Made by a program: the position numbers and the translations under genes. The notes under the pieces were generated by a model. It did not search any database, was not told the DNA's origin, and saw only the letters and a program-made list of their open reading frames with translations. A DNA stretch of 64,000 bases from Rhodopseudomonas palustris (GTDB lineage: Bacteria; Pseudomonadota; Alphaproteobacteria; Rhizobiales; Xanthobacteraceae). The stretch lies in the NCBI RefSeq assembly GCF_034479375.1, contig NZ_CP140155.1:4936501-5000500 (forward strand), read 5' to 3'. Below, piece by piece: positions 17,430 through 26,861 of the stretch (position 1 is its first letter; each line of letters opens with the position of its first letter).

Positions 17430-17868
17430 GCCATTTCAATGGCTATCACGATCACCGGTCCCGATCCGGGTGCGTCCTGCGCGCAGGTCGACCGCAGGTG
17501 AATCTCCAGTTGTCGAGATGGCCCGGCTCGACGCGATAGGGCCGCGACTTGCGCGTGAACGCGCTGATCCTGCGGACGAAGGCCTCGGCCGCCCGCGGCA
17601 GTTGACCAGGCGCTCCATTTCCCACTGACAGTCGATCGACTTGCATCCCGGTCTCGGGATCGTGGTTGCGGTGCCGGAGATCACCCATCTCACCGGCGCG
17701 GTCGAGGCGGTGGATTTCGAGGTCGGAGACACCAACCGGTGCGCCAGCGGCCCGCAGCAGCGACGATCTCGGCGCAGCTCCAATATGGCTGGTAGCTCCG
17801 GCGTCGACAGCAGACGGCCCGGCGCGACGTGGTGTCGGGCCGGGCCGCGTATGTCGGCGACTTTGCGT
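17430..17868. other. Gene-free stretch after tRNA-Pro
   Basis: About 440 bp with no supported gene. Short frames exist on both strands, but none has a recognisable domain, a convincing start or a protein-like composition. No integrase, direct repeat of the tRNA 3' end or other trace of an integrated element was seen. It could be a decayed gene or ordinary spacer. Confidence 0.5.
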
Positions 17869-18711
17869 TCAGGACTTCACGAAAGCGAGCAGATCCGCAT
17901 TCAGGACCTCGGCGTGGGTGGTCAGCATGCCGTGCGGGAAGCCCGGATAGGTCTTCAGCTTGCCGTTCTTCAGCAGCTTGACCGAGAGCTTCGCCGAGTC
18001 GTCGATCGGCACGATCTGGTCGTCCTCGCCATGCAGCACCAGGGTCGGCACGGTGATCGCCTTGAGATCGTCGGTCTGGTCGGTCTCGGAGAACGCCTTG
18101 ATGCCGTCGTAGTGCGCCTTGGCGCTGCCGATCATGCCCTGCCGCCACCAGTTGTTGACGACGCCCTGCAGCGTCGTCGCGCCCGGCCGGTTGAAGCCGT
18201 AGAACGGGCCGGCCGGAACGTCGAGAAAGAACTGCGCGCGATTGTCGGCGAGCGCCTTGCGGAAGCCGTCGAACACTTCGATCGGAAGCCCGCCCGGATT
18301 GCTCTCGGTCTTCAGCATCAGCGGCGGCACGGCGCTGACCAGCACCGCCTTGGCGACGCGGCCGTGCGGCTCGCCGAATTTGGCGACGTAGCGCGCGACC
18401 TCGCCGCCGCCGGTCGAATGACCGATGTGCACGGCGTTCTTGAGGTCGAGATGCTCGGCGACGGCGAAGGCGTCGGCGGCGTAGTGATCCATGTCGTGGC
18501 CGGAATCGACCTGCGACGAACGGCCGTGGCCGCGCCGGTCGTGGGCGACGACGCGGTAGCCGTTCGCCAGGAAGAACAGCATCTGCGCGTCCCAATCGTC
18601 GGACGACAGCGGCCAGCCGTGATGGAACACGATCGGCTGGGCCTGTTTCGGGCCCCAGTCCTTGTAGTAGATATCGACGCCGTCCTTGGTCTTGACGTAG
18701 GCGCTGGTCAT
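17869..18711 (-). CDS. Alpha/beta hydrolase, chloroperoxidase/arylesterase-like
   Basis: 280 residues. The catalytic triad is visible: Ser99 in IGHSTGGGE, Asp in [10 protein letters not shown] and His in GFPHGM. The oxyanion motif [11 protein letters not shown] and [10 protein letters not shown] match the non-haem chloroperoxidase group, whose members hydrolyse esters and may perhydrolyse acids. AGGAGAG eight bases before ATG 18711 decides the start over a longer reading frame. An 8-bp-arm palindrome lies 100 bp upstream. The natural substrate is unknown. Confidence 0.88.
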   Translation of the reverse strand: MTSAYVKTKDGVDIYYKDWGPKQAQPIVFHHGWPLSSDDWDAQMLFFLANGYRVVAHDRRGHGRSSQVDSGHDMDHYAADAFAVAEHLDLKNAVHIGHSTGGGEVARYVAKFGEPHGRVAKAVLVSAVPPLMLKTESNPGGLPIEVFDGFRKALADNRAQFFLDVPAGPFYGFNRPGATTLQGVVNNWWRQGMIGSAKAHYDGIKAFSETDQTDDLKAITVPTLVLHGEDDQIVPIDDSAKLSVKLLKNGKLKTYPGFPHGMLTTHAEVLNADLLAFVKS

Positions 18712-18803
18712 GGCGGTCTCTCCTGGTGGCGATCGGGTGGGCGGTGCGGGCCGGGCGAGCGCGGAGCCGTGCGCCAACAGCGCGGCGCCGGCGGCGCTCA
18801 TCA

Positions 18804-18829
18804 ATATATTACCTGTCGTCGCGACAGGT
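18804..18829 (-). promoter_or_regulatory. Palindromic operator-like site upstream of the alpha/beta hydrolase
   Basis: ACCTGTCG-TCG-CGACAGGT at 18811-18829 is a perfect inverted repeat. On the minus strand it is followed directly by TAATAT, a plausible -10 element for the hydrolase. Placement and symmetry resemble TetR-family operators. It could also fold as a hairpin after the amine oxidase gene, but it lacks a T run. Confidence 0.45.
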
Positions 18830-18901
18830 GAAAGACGCTCCGCGCCGGCGCGGAGGCATCCCCGCCGAAGCATCCGGAAGCGCCGCCGGGACGTCGTCGC
18901 G

Positions 18902-20860
18902 TCAGGCCGTGGTCGCGTTGGCGCAGCAGCTTGCGGCATTGACTTCGGGCGGCAGGTCGATCCCCGGATTGCCGTTGAAGAAGCCGTGCGGCACCAGCTT
19001 GAAGCCGGTCGAGATACACGGCTGCACCGGAAAATCCTCCAGCCGCACCGGATGATGCAGGCCGAACACGTGCCACAGCACGAGGTCGGCATTCTCGAGC
19101 GGACGATCCTGCTTGATGAAGTCGGGCAACCCGCCGCTGCCGTCCGAGTGATTCATGTATTCGCCGCCGGGGAAACGCTCGTCGGGATCGAACGCCGTCA
19201 CCCAGAGGTGGTTCTGGACGAAGCCCGCCCGCTTGCCGGAAGGAGAATTCGGGCTGACGAACGGCGTCACACAGTTCATCGCCTCGAGCTTGTAGCCGAC
19301 CGGCGTGCCGGCGTAGTTCAGCTTGTTCGGATTGATCACCTTCCAGTAGCGATGCGAGGCCGGGTTCGCGCGCCGCGCCGCCGAAAGCTCGCTGCCGAGC
19401 GGCGTTTCGGCCTCGTAGAACGCATTGCCATGCGGATTGTGCGGGCCTTCGTCTTCCGCATAGGTGTTGCATTCGACGATGCTGTTCTGGTCGCCGTCGA
19501 CCGCCATGTCGAGCCTTGCGCAGAAGATATGCTGATGGATGTGGCCGACGACGCCGGGCAGCACCTCGCGGGCGTATTTGCCGGGTTGGCCCGGAATGCA
19601 GGCGGCGGTGTTGATGATGCCGGTCGCCTTCATCTCGAATTCGATTGCGCCGTCGATGTGGAAGTACCAGTACAGCGCGTATTCGTAGTTGCCGACGGTG
19701 CAGATCGACGACACCACCAGTTTGCGCGCGCGCCGCACCTCGGCGCGGTCGGTGCGGAAGTCCCAGTGCTTCCACAGCAGGCCGGAATCTTCCTCGTGGA
19801 TGCAGATCGCCTTCTCGATCGTCATCACGTCGCCGTTCATGGTGTTGAGATGGACGTCGAGATACTCGATCGCGCCGAGGCAGTCGCAGCCGAGCTTCAG
19901 CGAATTGGCCAGCTTGCCGATGCCGTATTCGCCGATGTCGAACACGTTCTTGCGGAAATGGCCGTTGTCGGGGCTGCCATAGGGCACCACCATCTCGACC
20001 AGCGAGGCGCGGTGCGCGACCGGGCGGCCGTCATATTTGATGTCGTGCAGCGTCAGCGCCTCGCGGGCGTTGAAGCCGATCACGAACGACCATTTGTCCC
20101 AGGTGAGAGCCCGGCCCTCGATCTTGAAGCTGACGCCCTCCGGCTGCGTGACGTTGATCGGCTTCAGCGGCGCGCGTTTGGTCTCGATGAATTCGCGCTC
20201 GTAGTTGGCTTCGATCTTCGGGATCGGGATCGTGCCGTAATCGTCGACGCGGATCACCTCCCAGGTCTTGAGGTCGATCACCGCGTTCAGCCCTTCGATC
20301 GGATGGGCGTAGAAATTCTCGTTCTCGCGCAACCGCTGCCAGGCGAAGACGTGGCACAGATGCCGGCCGTCCTCGCCGGGGATGCCGAAATTGCCCGCCG
20401 ACCACGGATCGACGCAGACCGTGGTCATGTCGGTGATGCCGCGGCGCGCACAGCCGGCGATGAATTCGGGATGGGCACGGACGAAGTCTTCGATAGCGAG
20501 AAACTGCTCGAGCTGGATCATCGGCCGCGCGGTCGGAAATTCCTTGCGCGACATGATCGTGCCGGCATCGAGCGAGACGAACAGCCGCGTCACGCCGATG
20601 CGGGTGGTGCTGAACACGCTGACGCGGGCGTTGCGCGCGATCGTCATGCCTGGCCTGAAGGCGCGGACCACGGCCTTTTCGGGCTCCAGCAGCTCGATCG
20701 TCTCGAACCGCGTATCGGTGCCATAGGGCGGGTCGGCGTTGACGATCGCCGCGACCCTGGTGATTTCGGCCGGAGTGAGAGGCTGCAGCGGATGCTGCAC
20801 GGCCGGGGCCTCAGCCGCTGCGGCCGCGTGACAGCAACTGGTGTCTTCCGCGAGGCTCAT
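18902..20860 (-). CDS. Copper-containing primary amine oxidase
   Basis: 652 residues, standard for quinoprotein amine oxidases. Tyr392 in [11 protein letters not shown] is the precursor of topaquinone. Copper ligands are His442 and His444 (GHIHQHIF) and His603 ([11 protein letters not shown]); Asp308 in FDIGEYG is the likely catalytic base. The reaction converts a primary amine with O2 and water into aldehyde, ammonia and hydrogen peroxide. No signal peptide is evident, suggesting a cytoplasmic enzyme. AGGGAGA precedes ATG 20860. A divergent AraC gene is the probable regulator. The neighbouring methylamine-type pathway suggests a broader amine-use role. Confidence 0.95.
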   Translation of the reverse strand: MSLAEDTSCCHAAAAAEAPAVQHPLQPLTPAEITRVAAIVNADPPYGTDTRFETIELLEPEKAVVRAFRPGMTIARNARVSVFSTTRIGVTRLFVSLDAGTIMSRKEFPTARPMIQLEQFLAIEDFVRAHPEFIAGCARRGITDMTTVCVDPWSAGNFGIPGEDGRHLCHVFAWQRLRENENFYAHPIEGLNAVIDLKTWEVIRVDDYGTIPIPKIEANYEREFIETKRAPLKPINVTQPEGVSFKIEGRALTWDKWSFVIGFNAREALTLHDIKYDGRPVAHRASLVEMVVPYGSPDNGHFRKNVFDIGEYGIGKLANSLKLGCDCLGAIEYLDVHLNTMNGDVMTIEKAICIHEEDSGLLWKHWDFRTDRAEVRRARKLVVSSICTVGNYEYALYWYFHIDGAIEFEMKATGIINTAACIPGQPGKYAREVLPGVVGHIHQHIFCARLDMAVDGDQNSIVECNTYAEDEGPHNPHGNAFYEAETPLGSELSAARRANPASHRYWKVINPNKLNYAGTPVGYKLEAMNCVTPFVSPNSPSGKRAGFVQNHLWVTAFDPDERFPGGEYMNHSDGSGGLPDFIKQDRPLENADLVLWHVFGLHHPVRLEDFPVQPCISTGFKLVPHGFFNGNPGIDLPPEVNAASCCANATTA

Positions 20861-21149
20861 GATGTCGTCTCCCTGATTGGTTGCGGCGGTTCGTCGATCG
20901 CACTGATGCGCGGCATGCTGCTTCAGGGCGAGCGCCGCAGGATTGACAGTAGACGCCAATTGCGGCCGCCGGCGGGTGCTCGCGCGAACACGAGCCCGCG
21001 ATGAGGGCGGATTCGCGTTACTGTTGAAACGAAGCGCCGCTCGTCTGGTCTTCCCGATCGATGCGCTTCTGATTGCAGACGGATGCGCCTTCCGGCAGGT
21101 GGTGCGGTTTTTGCTTCGCGATCGCGGCGTTTCCTCTGGATCGGTGGAC

Positions 21150-22193
21150 ATGTCTGCTTCGGGAACCATCGCCTGCGGCCCTGTGCAGCAGCTTCTGGCG
21201 GCGCTCGCTCGGTTGCGGCCGGAATCCGCAGGAATCAACGCCCGCGCGGGGATTTCACGGGCGGCCCTCGCCGATCCGTCCGAGATGCTGCCGCTGGCGG
21301 CGTTCACGTCGATGCTCGAGGCGGCTGCGCATGAAAGCGGCAATCGCACGCTCGGGATCGAGCTCGGCCGCGACTTCAAGCTCGCGGCGCTGGGGCCGAT
21401 CAGCGATCTGATGCAGACCGCCCAGACCGTGGGCGACGCGCTGGAGAGCTTCAGCGGCTTCTTCGCCAGCGTCCAGACCAGCACGCGCACGACGCTGTCG
21501 GTGAGCGACGGCATTGCGCGGCTGTCCTACGCGATCGAGGATCCGGCGATCCGGTTTCGCGAGCAGGACGCCGGCTTCTCGCTGGCGATCGAATATTCGA
21601 TGCTGGCCGGCTTTCTCGGCCCGGCGTGGCGGGCGAGCGGCGTCGAATTCGAGCACGCGGCGGGGGACGATCTGCCGTTCTATCAGCAGCATTTCGACTG
21701 CCCGCTGCGGTTCGGACGGCGCGAGAACGCGTTGCTGTTCCAGGCGCGGTGCCTCGACGTGCCGCTGAAGCAGGCGGACCGCAACCTGCACGCGCGGCTC
21801 CGTGCCGATCTCGCGGAGGCGATCCAGCGGCGGGCGACGCGGCTCGATCTGGTGCGCGGCATCGAGGCTTGGATCGCGGCGTCGCTGTGCCGCTCGGTCG
21901 CGACCGATATCGAGGTCGCCGCCGGCGATTTCGGCATGAGCACGCGGTCGTTCCAGCGCAAGCTCGCCGACCACGGCGTCAACTATCTCGACATCCGCAA
22001 CCGCGTCCGCTCGCATATCGCCAAATGCATGCTGGCCGAGACCCGCGCGCCCGTGACGTCGATCGCGCTGCAACTCGGCTACAGCGAGACCAGCGCGTTC
22101 TCACGCGGATTCAAGAGCCAGGTCGGCGAAACGCCGGTCGAGTTTCGCAAGCGTCGGCGTGGTATTGACCCTGCCGCGGCCGCTGCGGCGTGA
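21150..22193 (+). CDS. AraC-family regulator, probable activator of the amine oxidase gene
   Basis: 347 residues from ATG 21150. The N-terminal part (LPLAAFTSMLEAAAHESGNR, LEFEHA-like GVEFEHAAGDDLPFYQQHF) is the arabinose-binding-like sensor of the OruR/ArgR-type AraC group. The C-terminus has two helix-turn-helix motifs (DIEVAAGDFGMSTRSFQRKL and VTSIALQLGYSETSAFSRGF). It is transcribed away from the copper amine oxidase, with about 290 bp between the starts; this gap contains no other gene. By position it most likely senses an amine or its product and controls that gene. Confidence 0.88.
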   Translation: MSASGTIACGPVQQLLAALARLRPESAGINARAGISRAALADPSEMLPLAAFTSMLEAAAHESGNRTLGIELGRDFKLAALGPISDLMQTAQTVGDALESFSGFFASVQTSTRTTLSVSDGIARLSYAIEDPAIRFREQDAGFSLAIEYSMLAGFLGPAWRASGVEFEHAAGDDLPFYQQHFDCPLRFGRRENALLFQARCLDVPLKQADRNLHARLRADLAEAIQRRATRLDLVRGIEAWIAASLCRSVATDIEVAAGDFGMSTRSFQRKLADHGVNYLDIRNRVRSHIAKCMLAETRAPVTSIALQLGYSETSAFSRGFKSQVGETPVEFRKRRRGIDPAAAAAA

Positions 22194-22257
22194 ACGCGGA
22201 GCGTCGAATGCCGAGCGACCAGAATTGCTGTGAGCAGAGGCCTCAACTTGCCACAGC

Positions 22258-22442
22258 GTCATCCTGAGGCGCACGCCGGGCCGCGCTTTGGCGCGGCGCG
22301 GCGGGCCTCGAAGGATGAGCCGCAGGCACTCGTCTCTCATCCTTCGAGGCTCGCTGCGCTCGCACCCCGGATCAAGTCCGGGGCAGGCTCTCAGGATGAC
22401 GTCCGAACTACGTGGATGGCCGGGACGAGCCCGGCCATGACG
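22258..22442. repeat. Interspersed palindromic repeats, CATCCTGAGG type plus a family D half-unit
   Basis: GTCATCCTGAGG…CCTCGAAGGATGAG is followed by its inverted partner CATCCTTCGAGG…CTCAGGATGAC (22258-22402). The partner carries an inserted CCCCGGA-tcaag-TCCGGGG hairpin. Next comes GGATGGCCGGGACGAGCCCG with GCCATGACG (22411-22442). It separates the AraC gene from the convergent gmaS gene; nothing coding is visible. Confidence 0.8.
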
Positions 22443-22475
22443 AACGTCAGGTGATAGCGGACGCGCTGAACCTCC

Positions 22476-23774
22476 TCAGCAGTCCAGCGTCATATCGCGT
22501 TCCCAGTCGGTCAGGTGCCGCGAGAACTCGTTCCATTCGTGGTGCTTGAGCTTGAGATAGGCCGGGACGTATTCGCCGAGGCTGCCCTTGAGCAGTTCGG
22601 AGGCCTCCAGCGCGCGCAGCGCGTCGAGCAGATTCAGCGGCAGCCGCTTGGCATTTTCGACCAGATGGCCTTCCTGATACATGTTGATGTCGAGCCGCTT
22701 GCCCGGATCGCGCTGGCATTCGATGCCGTCGAGGCCGGCGGCGAGGATCGCGGCCTGCATCGCGTAAGGGTTGGCGGCGCCGTCGGCGAGCCGCAGTTCG
22801 AACCGGCCGGGCTCGGGAATGCGGATCATGTGGGTGCGGTTGTTGCCCGAATAGGTCACCGAGGACGGCGACCAGGTTGCGCCCGAGGTGGTGCGCGGCG
22901 CGTTGATACGCTTGTAGGAATTGATCGTGGGGTTGAGGATCGAGGCGAGCGCGTCGGCGGAGTGGATGATGCCGCCGATGAAATTGTAGCCGAGGGGCGA
23001 GACGCCGAGTTCGCCGCCCTCGTCCTCGAAAGCGTTGGCGCCGTCCTTCCACAGCGAGACGTGGACGTGGCAGCCATTGCCGGTGAGGTTCGAGAACGGC
23101 TTCGGCATGAAGGTCGCCCGCATCTCGTGCTTCTCGGCGATCGACTTCACCATGTATTTGAAGAAGGCGTGGCGGTCGGCGGTCACCAGCGCGTCGTCGT
23201 AGTCCCAGTTCATCTCGAACTGGCCGTTGGCGTCCTCGTGGTCGGTCTGATAGGGGCGCCAGCCCAGTTGCAGCATGCCGTCACTGATTTCCCGGACCAC
23301 GTCGAAGCGCCGCATCAGCGCCGCCTGGTCGTAGCACGGCTTGGTCTGGCGGTCGGCTCCGTCCTTGATGTCGTAGCCGTCCGGGGCGATCAGGAAGAAC
23401 TCGCATTCGACGCCGCTCTTGAGCTGCAGGCCTTTCTCGGCGGCCCTGGCCTTGAGCCGCTTCAGCATGTTGCGCGGCGCCTGCTCGACCGGCTTGCCGT
23501 TCATCCACAGATCGGCGGCGAGCCAGCCGACTTCCGGTTTCCACGGCAGCTGCATCAGGCTGTCGGGATCGGGAATGGCGAACAGATCGGGGTCCGCCGG
23601 GGTCATGTCGAGCCAGGTCGCGAAACCGGCGAAGCCTGCGCCGTTCTTGGCCATCGTGGCGATCGCTTGCGCCGGCACCAGCTTGGAGCGCTGGGTGCCG
23701 AGCAGGTCCGTAAAGGAGATCAGGAAGTACTTGATGTTCTTCTCTTTGGCGGCCGCTACGAGGTCGACGGTCAT
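22476..23774 (-). CDS. gmaS: Gamma-glutamylmethylamide synthetase / glutamine synthetase type III-like
   Basis: 432 residues with the glutamine synthetase fold: GVECEFFLIAPDGYD, DHEDANGQFEMNW, NLTGNGCHVHVSLWKDG and RFELRLADGAANPY hold the catalytic Glu, His and Arg residues. Family knowledge: GmaS ligates methylamine to glutamate with ATP, the first step of the N-methylglutamate pathway; close relatives are annotated glnT. The link to mgsC-mgsB-mgsA directly upstream and the mgd genes nearby favours GmaS. It is the last gene of the minus-strand run, 32 bp after mgsC. Confidence 0.85.
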   Translation of the reverse strand: MTVDLVAAAKEKNIKYFLISFTDLLGTQRSKLVPAQAIATMAKNGAGFAGFATWLDMTPADPDLFAIPDPDSLMQLPWKPEVGWLAADLWMNGKPVEQAPRNMLKRLKARAAEKGLQLKSGVECEFFLIAPDGYDIKDGADRQTKPCYDQAALMRRFDVVREISDGMLQLGWRPYQTDHEDANGQFEMNWDYDDALVTADRHAFFKYMVKSIAEKHEMRATFMPKPFSNLTGNGCHVHVSLWKDGANAFEDEGGELGVSPLGYNFIGGIIHSADALASILNPTINSYKRINAPRTTSGATWSPSSVTYSGNNRTHMIRIPEPGRFELRLADGAANPYAMQAAILAAGLDGIECQRDPGKRLDINMYQEGHLVENAKRLPLNLLDALRALEASELLKGSLGEYVPAYLKLKHHEWNEFSRHLTDWERDMTLDC

Positions 23775-23806
23775 GGAGTCCTCTTGATGACTGGGTTGAG
23801 GCTTCG

Positions 23807-25132
23807 TCAGTAACGCTGTCCGGGAATCCAGTCGGTGCCGACCAGCGGCACGCGGGCGATCGCGGCCGCTTCGACCGTCAGGGCGACGAGATCTTCCGGC
23901 TCGAGATTGTGGATGTGGCTCTTGCCGCAGGCCCGCGCGATGGTCTGGGTCTCGAGCGTCAGCACCGACAGATAGTTGGCCAGCCGGCGGCCGGCGAGCA
24001 TCGGGTCGAGCCGGCGCGCCAGTTCGGGATCCTGCGTGGTGATGCCGGCGGGGTCGCGGCCCTCGTGCCAGTCGTCATAGGCGCCCGCATGGGTGCCGAG
24101 CGCCGCGTAGTCCTTCTCCAGGCTCGGGCTGTTGTCGCCGAGCGCGATCAGCGCCGCGGTGCCGATCGCCACCGCGTCGGCGCCGAGCGCCAGCGCCTTG
24201 GCGATGTCGGCGCCGTTGCGGATGCCGCCGGAAACGATCAGTTGCACCTTGCGATGCATGCCGAGCTCCTGCAGCGCCTCGACCGCGGGCCGGATCGCCG
24301 CCAGCGTCGGAATGCCGACGTGCTCGATGAACACTTCCTGGGTCGCGGCGGTGCCGCCCTGCATGCCGTCGATGACGATGACGTCGGCGCCGGCCTTCAC
24401 CGCCAGCGCCGTGTCGTAATACGGCCGGGAGGCGCCGATCTTCACATAGATCGGCTTCTCCCAATCGGTGATCTCGCGCAGTTCCTCGATCTTGATTTCG
24501 AGATCGTCCGGCCCGGTCCAGTCCGGATGCCGCGACGCCGAGCGCTGGTCGATGCCGGCCGGCAGCGTGCGCATCTTGCCGACGCGCTCGGAAATCTTCT
24601 GGCCGAGCAGCATGCCGCCGCCGCCGGGCTTGGCGCCCTGGCCGATCACGATCTCGATCGCGTCGGCGCGGCGCAGATCGTCCGGATTCATGCCGTAGCG
24701 CGACGGCAGGTACTGATAGATCAGCGTCTGCGAGTGGCCGCGCTCCTCCTCGGTCATGCCGCCGTCGCCGGTGGTGGTGCTGGTGCCGGCCAGCGTGGCG
24801 CCGCGGCCGAGCGCTTCCTTGGCGGCGCCGGACAGCGAGCCGAAGCTCATGCCGGCGATGGTGACGGGAATCTTCAGTTCGATCGGCTTCTTGGCGAAGC
24901 GGCTGCCCAGCACGACGTTGGTGCCGCACTTCTCGCGATAGCCTTCGAGCGGATAGCGCGACATCGAGGCGCCGAGAAACAGCAGGTCGTCGAAATGCGG
25001 CAGCCGCCGCTTCGAGCCGCCGCCGCGGATGTCGTAGATGCCGGTCGCCGCGGCGCGCTGGATTTCGGAGATGGTGTAGGGATCGAACGTCGCCGAGACC
25101 CGCGGGGTGGTGCGTGGAGAATTTGCAGACAT
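23807..25132 (-). CDS. mgsC: N-methylglutamate synthase subunit C, FMN-binding glutamate-synthase domain (GlxD-like)
   Basis: 441 residues from ATG 25132. The sequence is the FMN barrel domain of glutamate synthase: PVTIAGMSFGSLSGAAKEAL, GQGAKPGGGGMLLGQKIS, IYVKIGASRPYY, DVIVIDGMQGGTAATQE and GGIRNGADIAKALALGADAV. In MgsABC this subunit is thought to carry the synthase active site that joins methylamine nitrogen to a 2-oxoglutarate-derived carbon. The cysteine triplet that binds a 3Fe-4S cluster in full-length GltB is not seen. The frame remains open upstream into mgsB on another phase and is not used. Confidence 0.88.
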   Translation of the reverse strand: MSANSPRTTPRVSATFDPYTISEIQRAAATGIYDIRGGGSKRRLPHFDDLLFLGASMSRYPLEGYREKCGTNVVLGSRFAKKPIELKIPVTIAGMSFGSLSGAAKEALGRGATLAGTSTTTGDGGMTEEERGHSQTLIYQYLPSRYGMNPDDLRRADAIEIVIGQGAKPGGGGMLLGQKISERVGKMRTLPAGIDQRSASRHPDWTGPDDLEIKIEELREITDWEKPIYVKIGASRPYYDTALAVKAGADVIVIDGMQGGTAATQEVFIEHVGIPTLAAIRPAVEALQELGMHRKVQLIVSGGIRNGADIAKALALGADAVAIGTAALIALGDNSPSLEKDYAALGTHAGAYDDWHEGRDPAGITTQDPELARRLDPMLAGRRLANYLSVLTLETQTIARACGKSHIHNLEPEDLVALTVEAAAIARVPLVGTDWIPGQRY

Positions 25133-25143
25133 GGTCTTACCCG

Positions 25144-25833
25144 TCAGTAGGAGGCGGCGTTGTCGACATGGAAGTGGTAGAGCTCGCGCGCCGAGCCATA
25201 CATCCGGAAGTCGTCGACCTTTGCTGATCCGTCGAGCCCGGCGCGGCCGAGCAGGCCGGCCAGCCGTTCGCGGTCGGCCTCCGTCATCGGCTTCTCGATG
25301 CAGTCGGCGCCGAGGCTTTTGACCTCGCCGCGGACGAAGATCGTCGCCTCGTAGATCGAATCGCCGAGCGCTTCGCCGGCATTGCCGAGCACCACGAGGT
25401 TGCCGGCCTGCGCCATGAAGGCGCTCATCGAGCCGATCGAGCCCTTCACCAGAATGTCGATGCCCTTCATCGAGATGCCGCAGCGCGCCGAGGCGTCGCC
25501 GTCGATGATCAGCAGGCCGCCGCAGCCGGTGGCGCCGGCCGACTGGCTGGCGTCGCCCATCACATGCACGGTGCCGGACATCATGTTCTCGGCGACGCCG
25601 GTGCCGGCATTGCCGTGAATTCGCACGCTGGCGAATTTGTTCATGCCGGCGCAGTAATAGCCGACATGGCCCTTGATATCGATTTCGACCGGCACGTTGA
25701 TGCCGACGCCGATGGCGTGCTTGCCTTGCGGGTTGTCGATCTCCCACGCGGTCTCGTTGGTATCGGGCGCGAGCCGGTGGAGGGCTTGGTTCAGCTCGCG
25801 CACGGAGCTGACGGCGAGGTCACAGACAGGCAT
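25144..25833 (-). CDS. mgsB: N-methylglutamate synthase subunit B, GXGXG-repeat domain (GlxC-like)
   Basis: 229 residues corresponding to the C-terminal beta-helix (GXGXG) domain of glutamate synthase: IKGHVGYYCAGMNKFASVRI, GNAGTGVAENMMSGTVHVMG, GCGGLLIIDGDASARCGISM. In glutamate synthases this domain is structural and links the amidotransferase to the FMN domain. ATG 25833 overlaps the TAA of mgsA by one base (TAATG), and mgsC follows after 11 bp, so the three subunits are tightly coupled. Confidence 0.88.
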   Translation of the reverse strand: MPVCDLAVSSVRELNQALHRLAPDTNETAWEIDNPQGKHAIGVGINVPVEIDIKGHVGYYCAGMNKFASVRIHGNAGTGVAENMMSGTVHVMGDASQSAGATGCGGLLIIDGDASARCGISMKGIDILVKGSIGSMSAFMAQAGNLVVLGNAGEALGDSIYEATIFVRGEVKSLGADCIEKPMTEADRERLAGLLGRAGLDGSAKVDDFRMYGSARELYHFHVDNAASY

Positions 25834-26729
25834 TACGAACGTTCCCAGGCATAGACGGTGGCGGGTTCGGGCTCGAACACCCGCGCTTTTTCGATCGCGG
25901 GCAGCACCGACAGGGCGCGAAATTCCGAGCCGAAGGCGACGTAGTCGTCGGACTCGGCCATGATCGCCGGCTTGCAGGCGATCGGGTCGCGCAGCACGGC
26001 GAAGCCGTTGCGGGTGCCGACCACGAAAGTGAAGAAGCCGTCGAGATCCGAGAGGCTGGAGGTCAGCGACTGCTTGAGGCTGTCGCCCTTGCTCATCCGC
26101 CAGGTCAGATAGCCGGCGGCCACTTCCGAGTCGTTCTGCGTCGCGAAGCTCATGCCTTCGCGTACCAGCGTGCGGCGGATGCTGTTGTGGTTCGACAGCG
26201 AGCCGTTGTGCACCAGGCACTGATCCTCGCCGGTCGAGAACGGATGCGCGCCGTTGATCGTCACCGCCGACTCGGTCGCCATCCTTGTGTGGCCGATGCC
26301 GTGGCTGCCGGCCATCCCGGCCAGCGCGAATTCGCTGACGACGTGTTCGGGCAGGCCGACGTCCTTGTAGATCTCCATATGGGTGCCGACGCTGACGAGC
26401 TGAATCTGCCCCGCGCGACTCTTGACCCATTGCAGCGCTGCGGCTTCCGCGTCGCGCGGCAGCGACGCCACGATGTGATTGGCGCGGATGCTGAGATCGA
26501 CCGGCACGCCGAGCGCCGCCGAGAACTCGTTCGCCAGCGCGGCGGCCGCGCCGGCGTCCTCGGCGCGTAGCGTCAGCTTGACGTGATCGTTGTTACCGGC
26601 GCCGTAGACGGCGACGCCGGCGCTGTCCGGGCCGCGCGCCGTCATCGTCACCAGCATCTTCGACAGCATGTCGCCGAGCGCGGGCTCCAGCGCCTTGTTT
26701 TTCAGGAATAGTCCGACGATTCCGCACAT
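25833..26729 (-). CDS. mgsA: N-methylglutamate synthase subunit A, class II glutamine amidotransferase (GlxB-like)
   Basis: 298 residues. Cys2 (MCGIVGLFL) becomes the N-terminal nucleophile after Met removal; TARGPDSAGVAVYG, GIGHTRMATES, AHPFSTGEDQCLVHNGSLSN and TQNDSEVAAGYL are the substrate-binding blocks of Ntn glutaminases. In the pathway it is expected to release methylamine (or ammonia) from gamma-glutamylmethylamide. AAGGAG nine bases before ATG 26729 fixes the start exactly at the needed Cys2. First of the mgsABC-gmaS run. Confidence 0.88.
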   Translation of the reverse strand: MCGIVGLFLKNKALEPALGDMLSKMLVTMTARGPDSAGVAVYGAGNNDHVKLTLRAEDAGAAAALANEFSAALGVPVDLSIRANHIVASLPRDAEAAALQWVKSRAGQIQLVSVGTHMEIYKDVGLPEHVVSEFALAGMAGSHGIGHTRMATESAVTINGAHPFSTGEDQCLVHNGSLSNHNSIRRTLVREGMSFATQNDSEVAAGYLTWRMSKGDSLKQSLTSSLSDLDGFFTFVVGTRNGFAVLRDPIACKPAIMAESDDYVAFGSEFRALSVLPAIEKARVFEPEPATVYAWERS

Positions 26730-26795
26730 CCGATTGCTCCTTGCTGGAGCGACCATAGGCGGGAACCGTCCGGCGGGTCAACTGGGGGGAACAGA

Positions 26796-26814
26796 AGTTT
26801 CCTGCTGAGAAACT
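26796..26814. promoter_or_regulatory. Inverted repeat upstream of mgsA
   Basis: AGTTTC-ctgctga-GAAACT lies 67 bp before the mgsA start in the 132-bp gap after the XRE-cupin gene. A 6-bp arm and 7-bp spacer suit a dimeric regulator. The adjacent XRE-cupin protein is the obvious candidate, but nothing more supports the link. Confidence 0.35.
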
Positions 26815-26861
26815 AGCCCGACGGCCCGAATTTGCGGCAGGGGGCACTTTGGCATCGTCCC

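Noticed and set aside
17285..17455. Upstream extension of the Sua5 gene with GRSGRIRTCDPCVPNAV
   Set aside because: This peptide is the classic false translation of an antisense tRNA-Pro gene.
14906..17539. 877-residue plus-strand frame
   Set aside because: Antisense to the FAD dehydrogenase and Sua5 genes and crosses tRNA-Pro; composition is artefactual.
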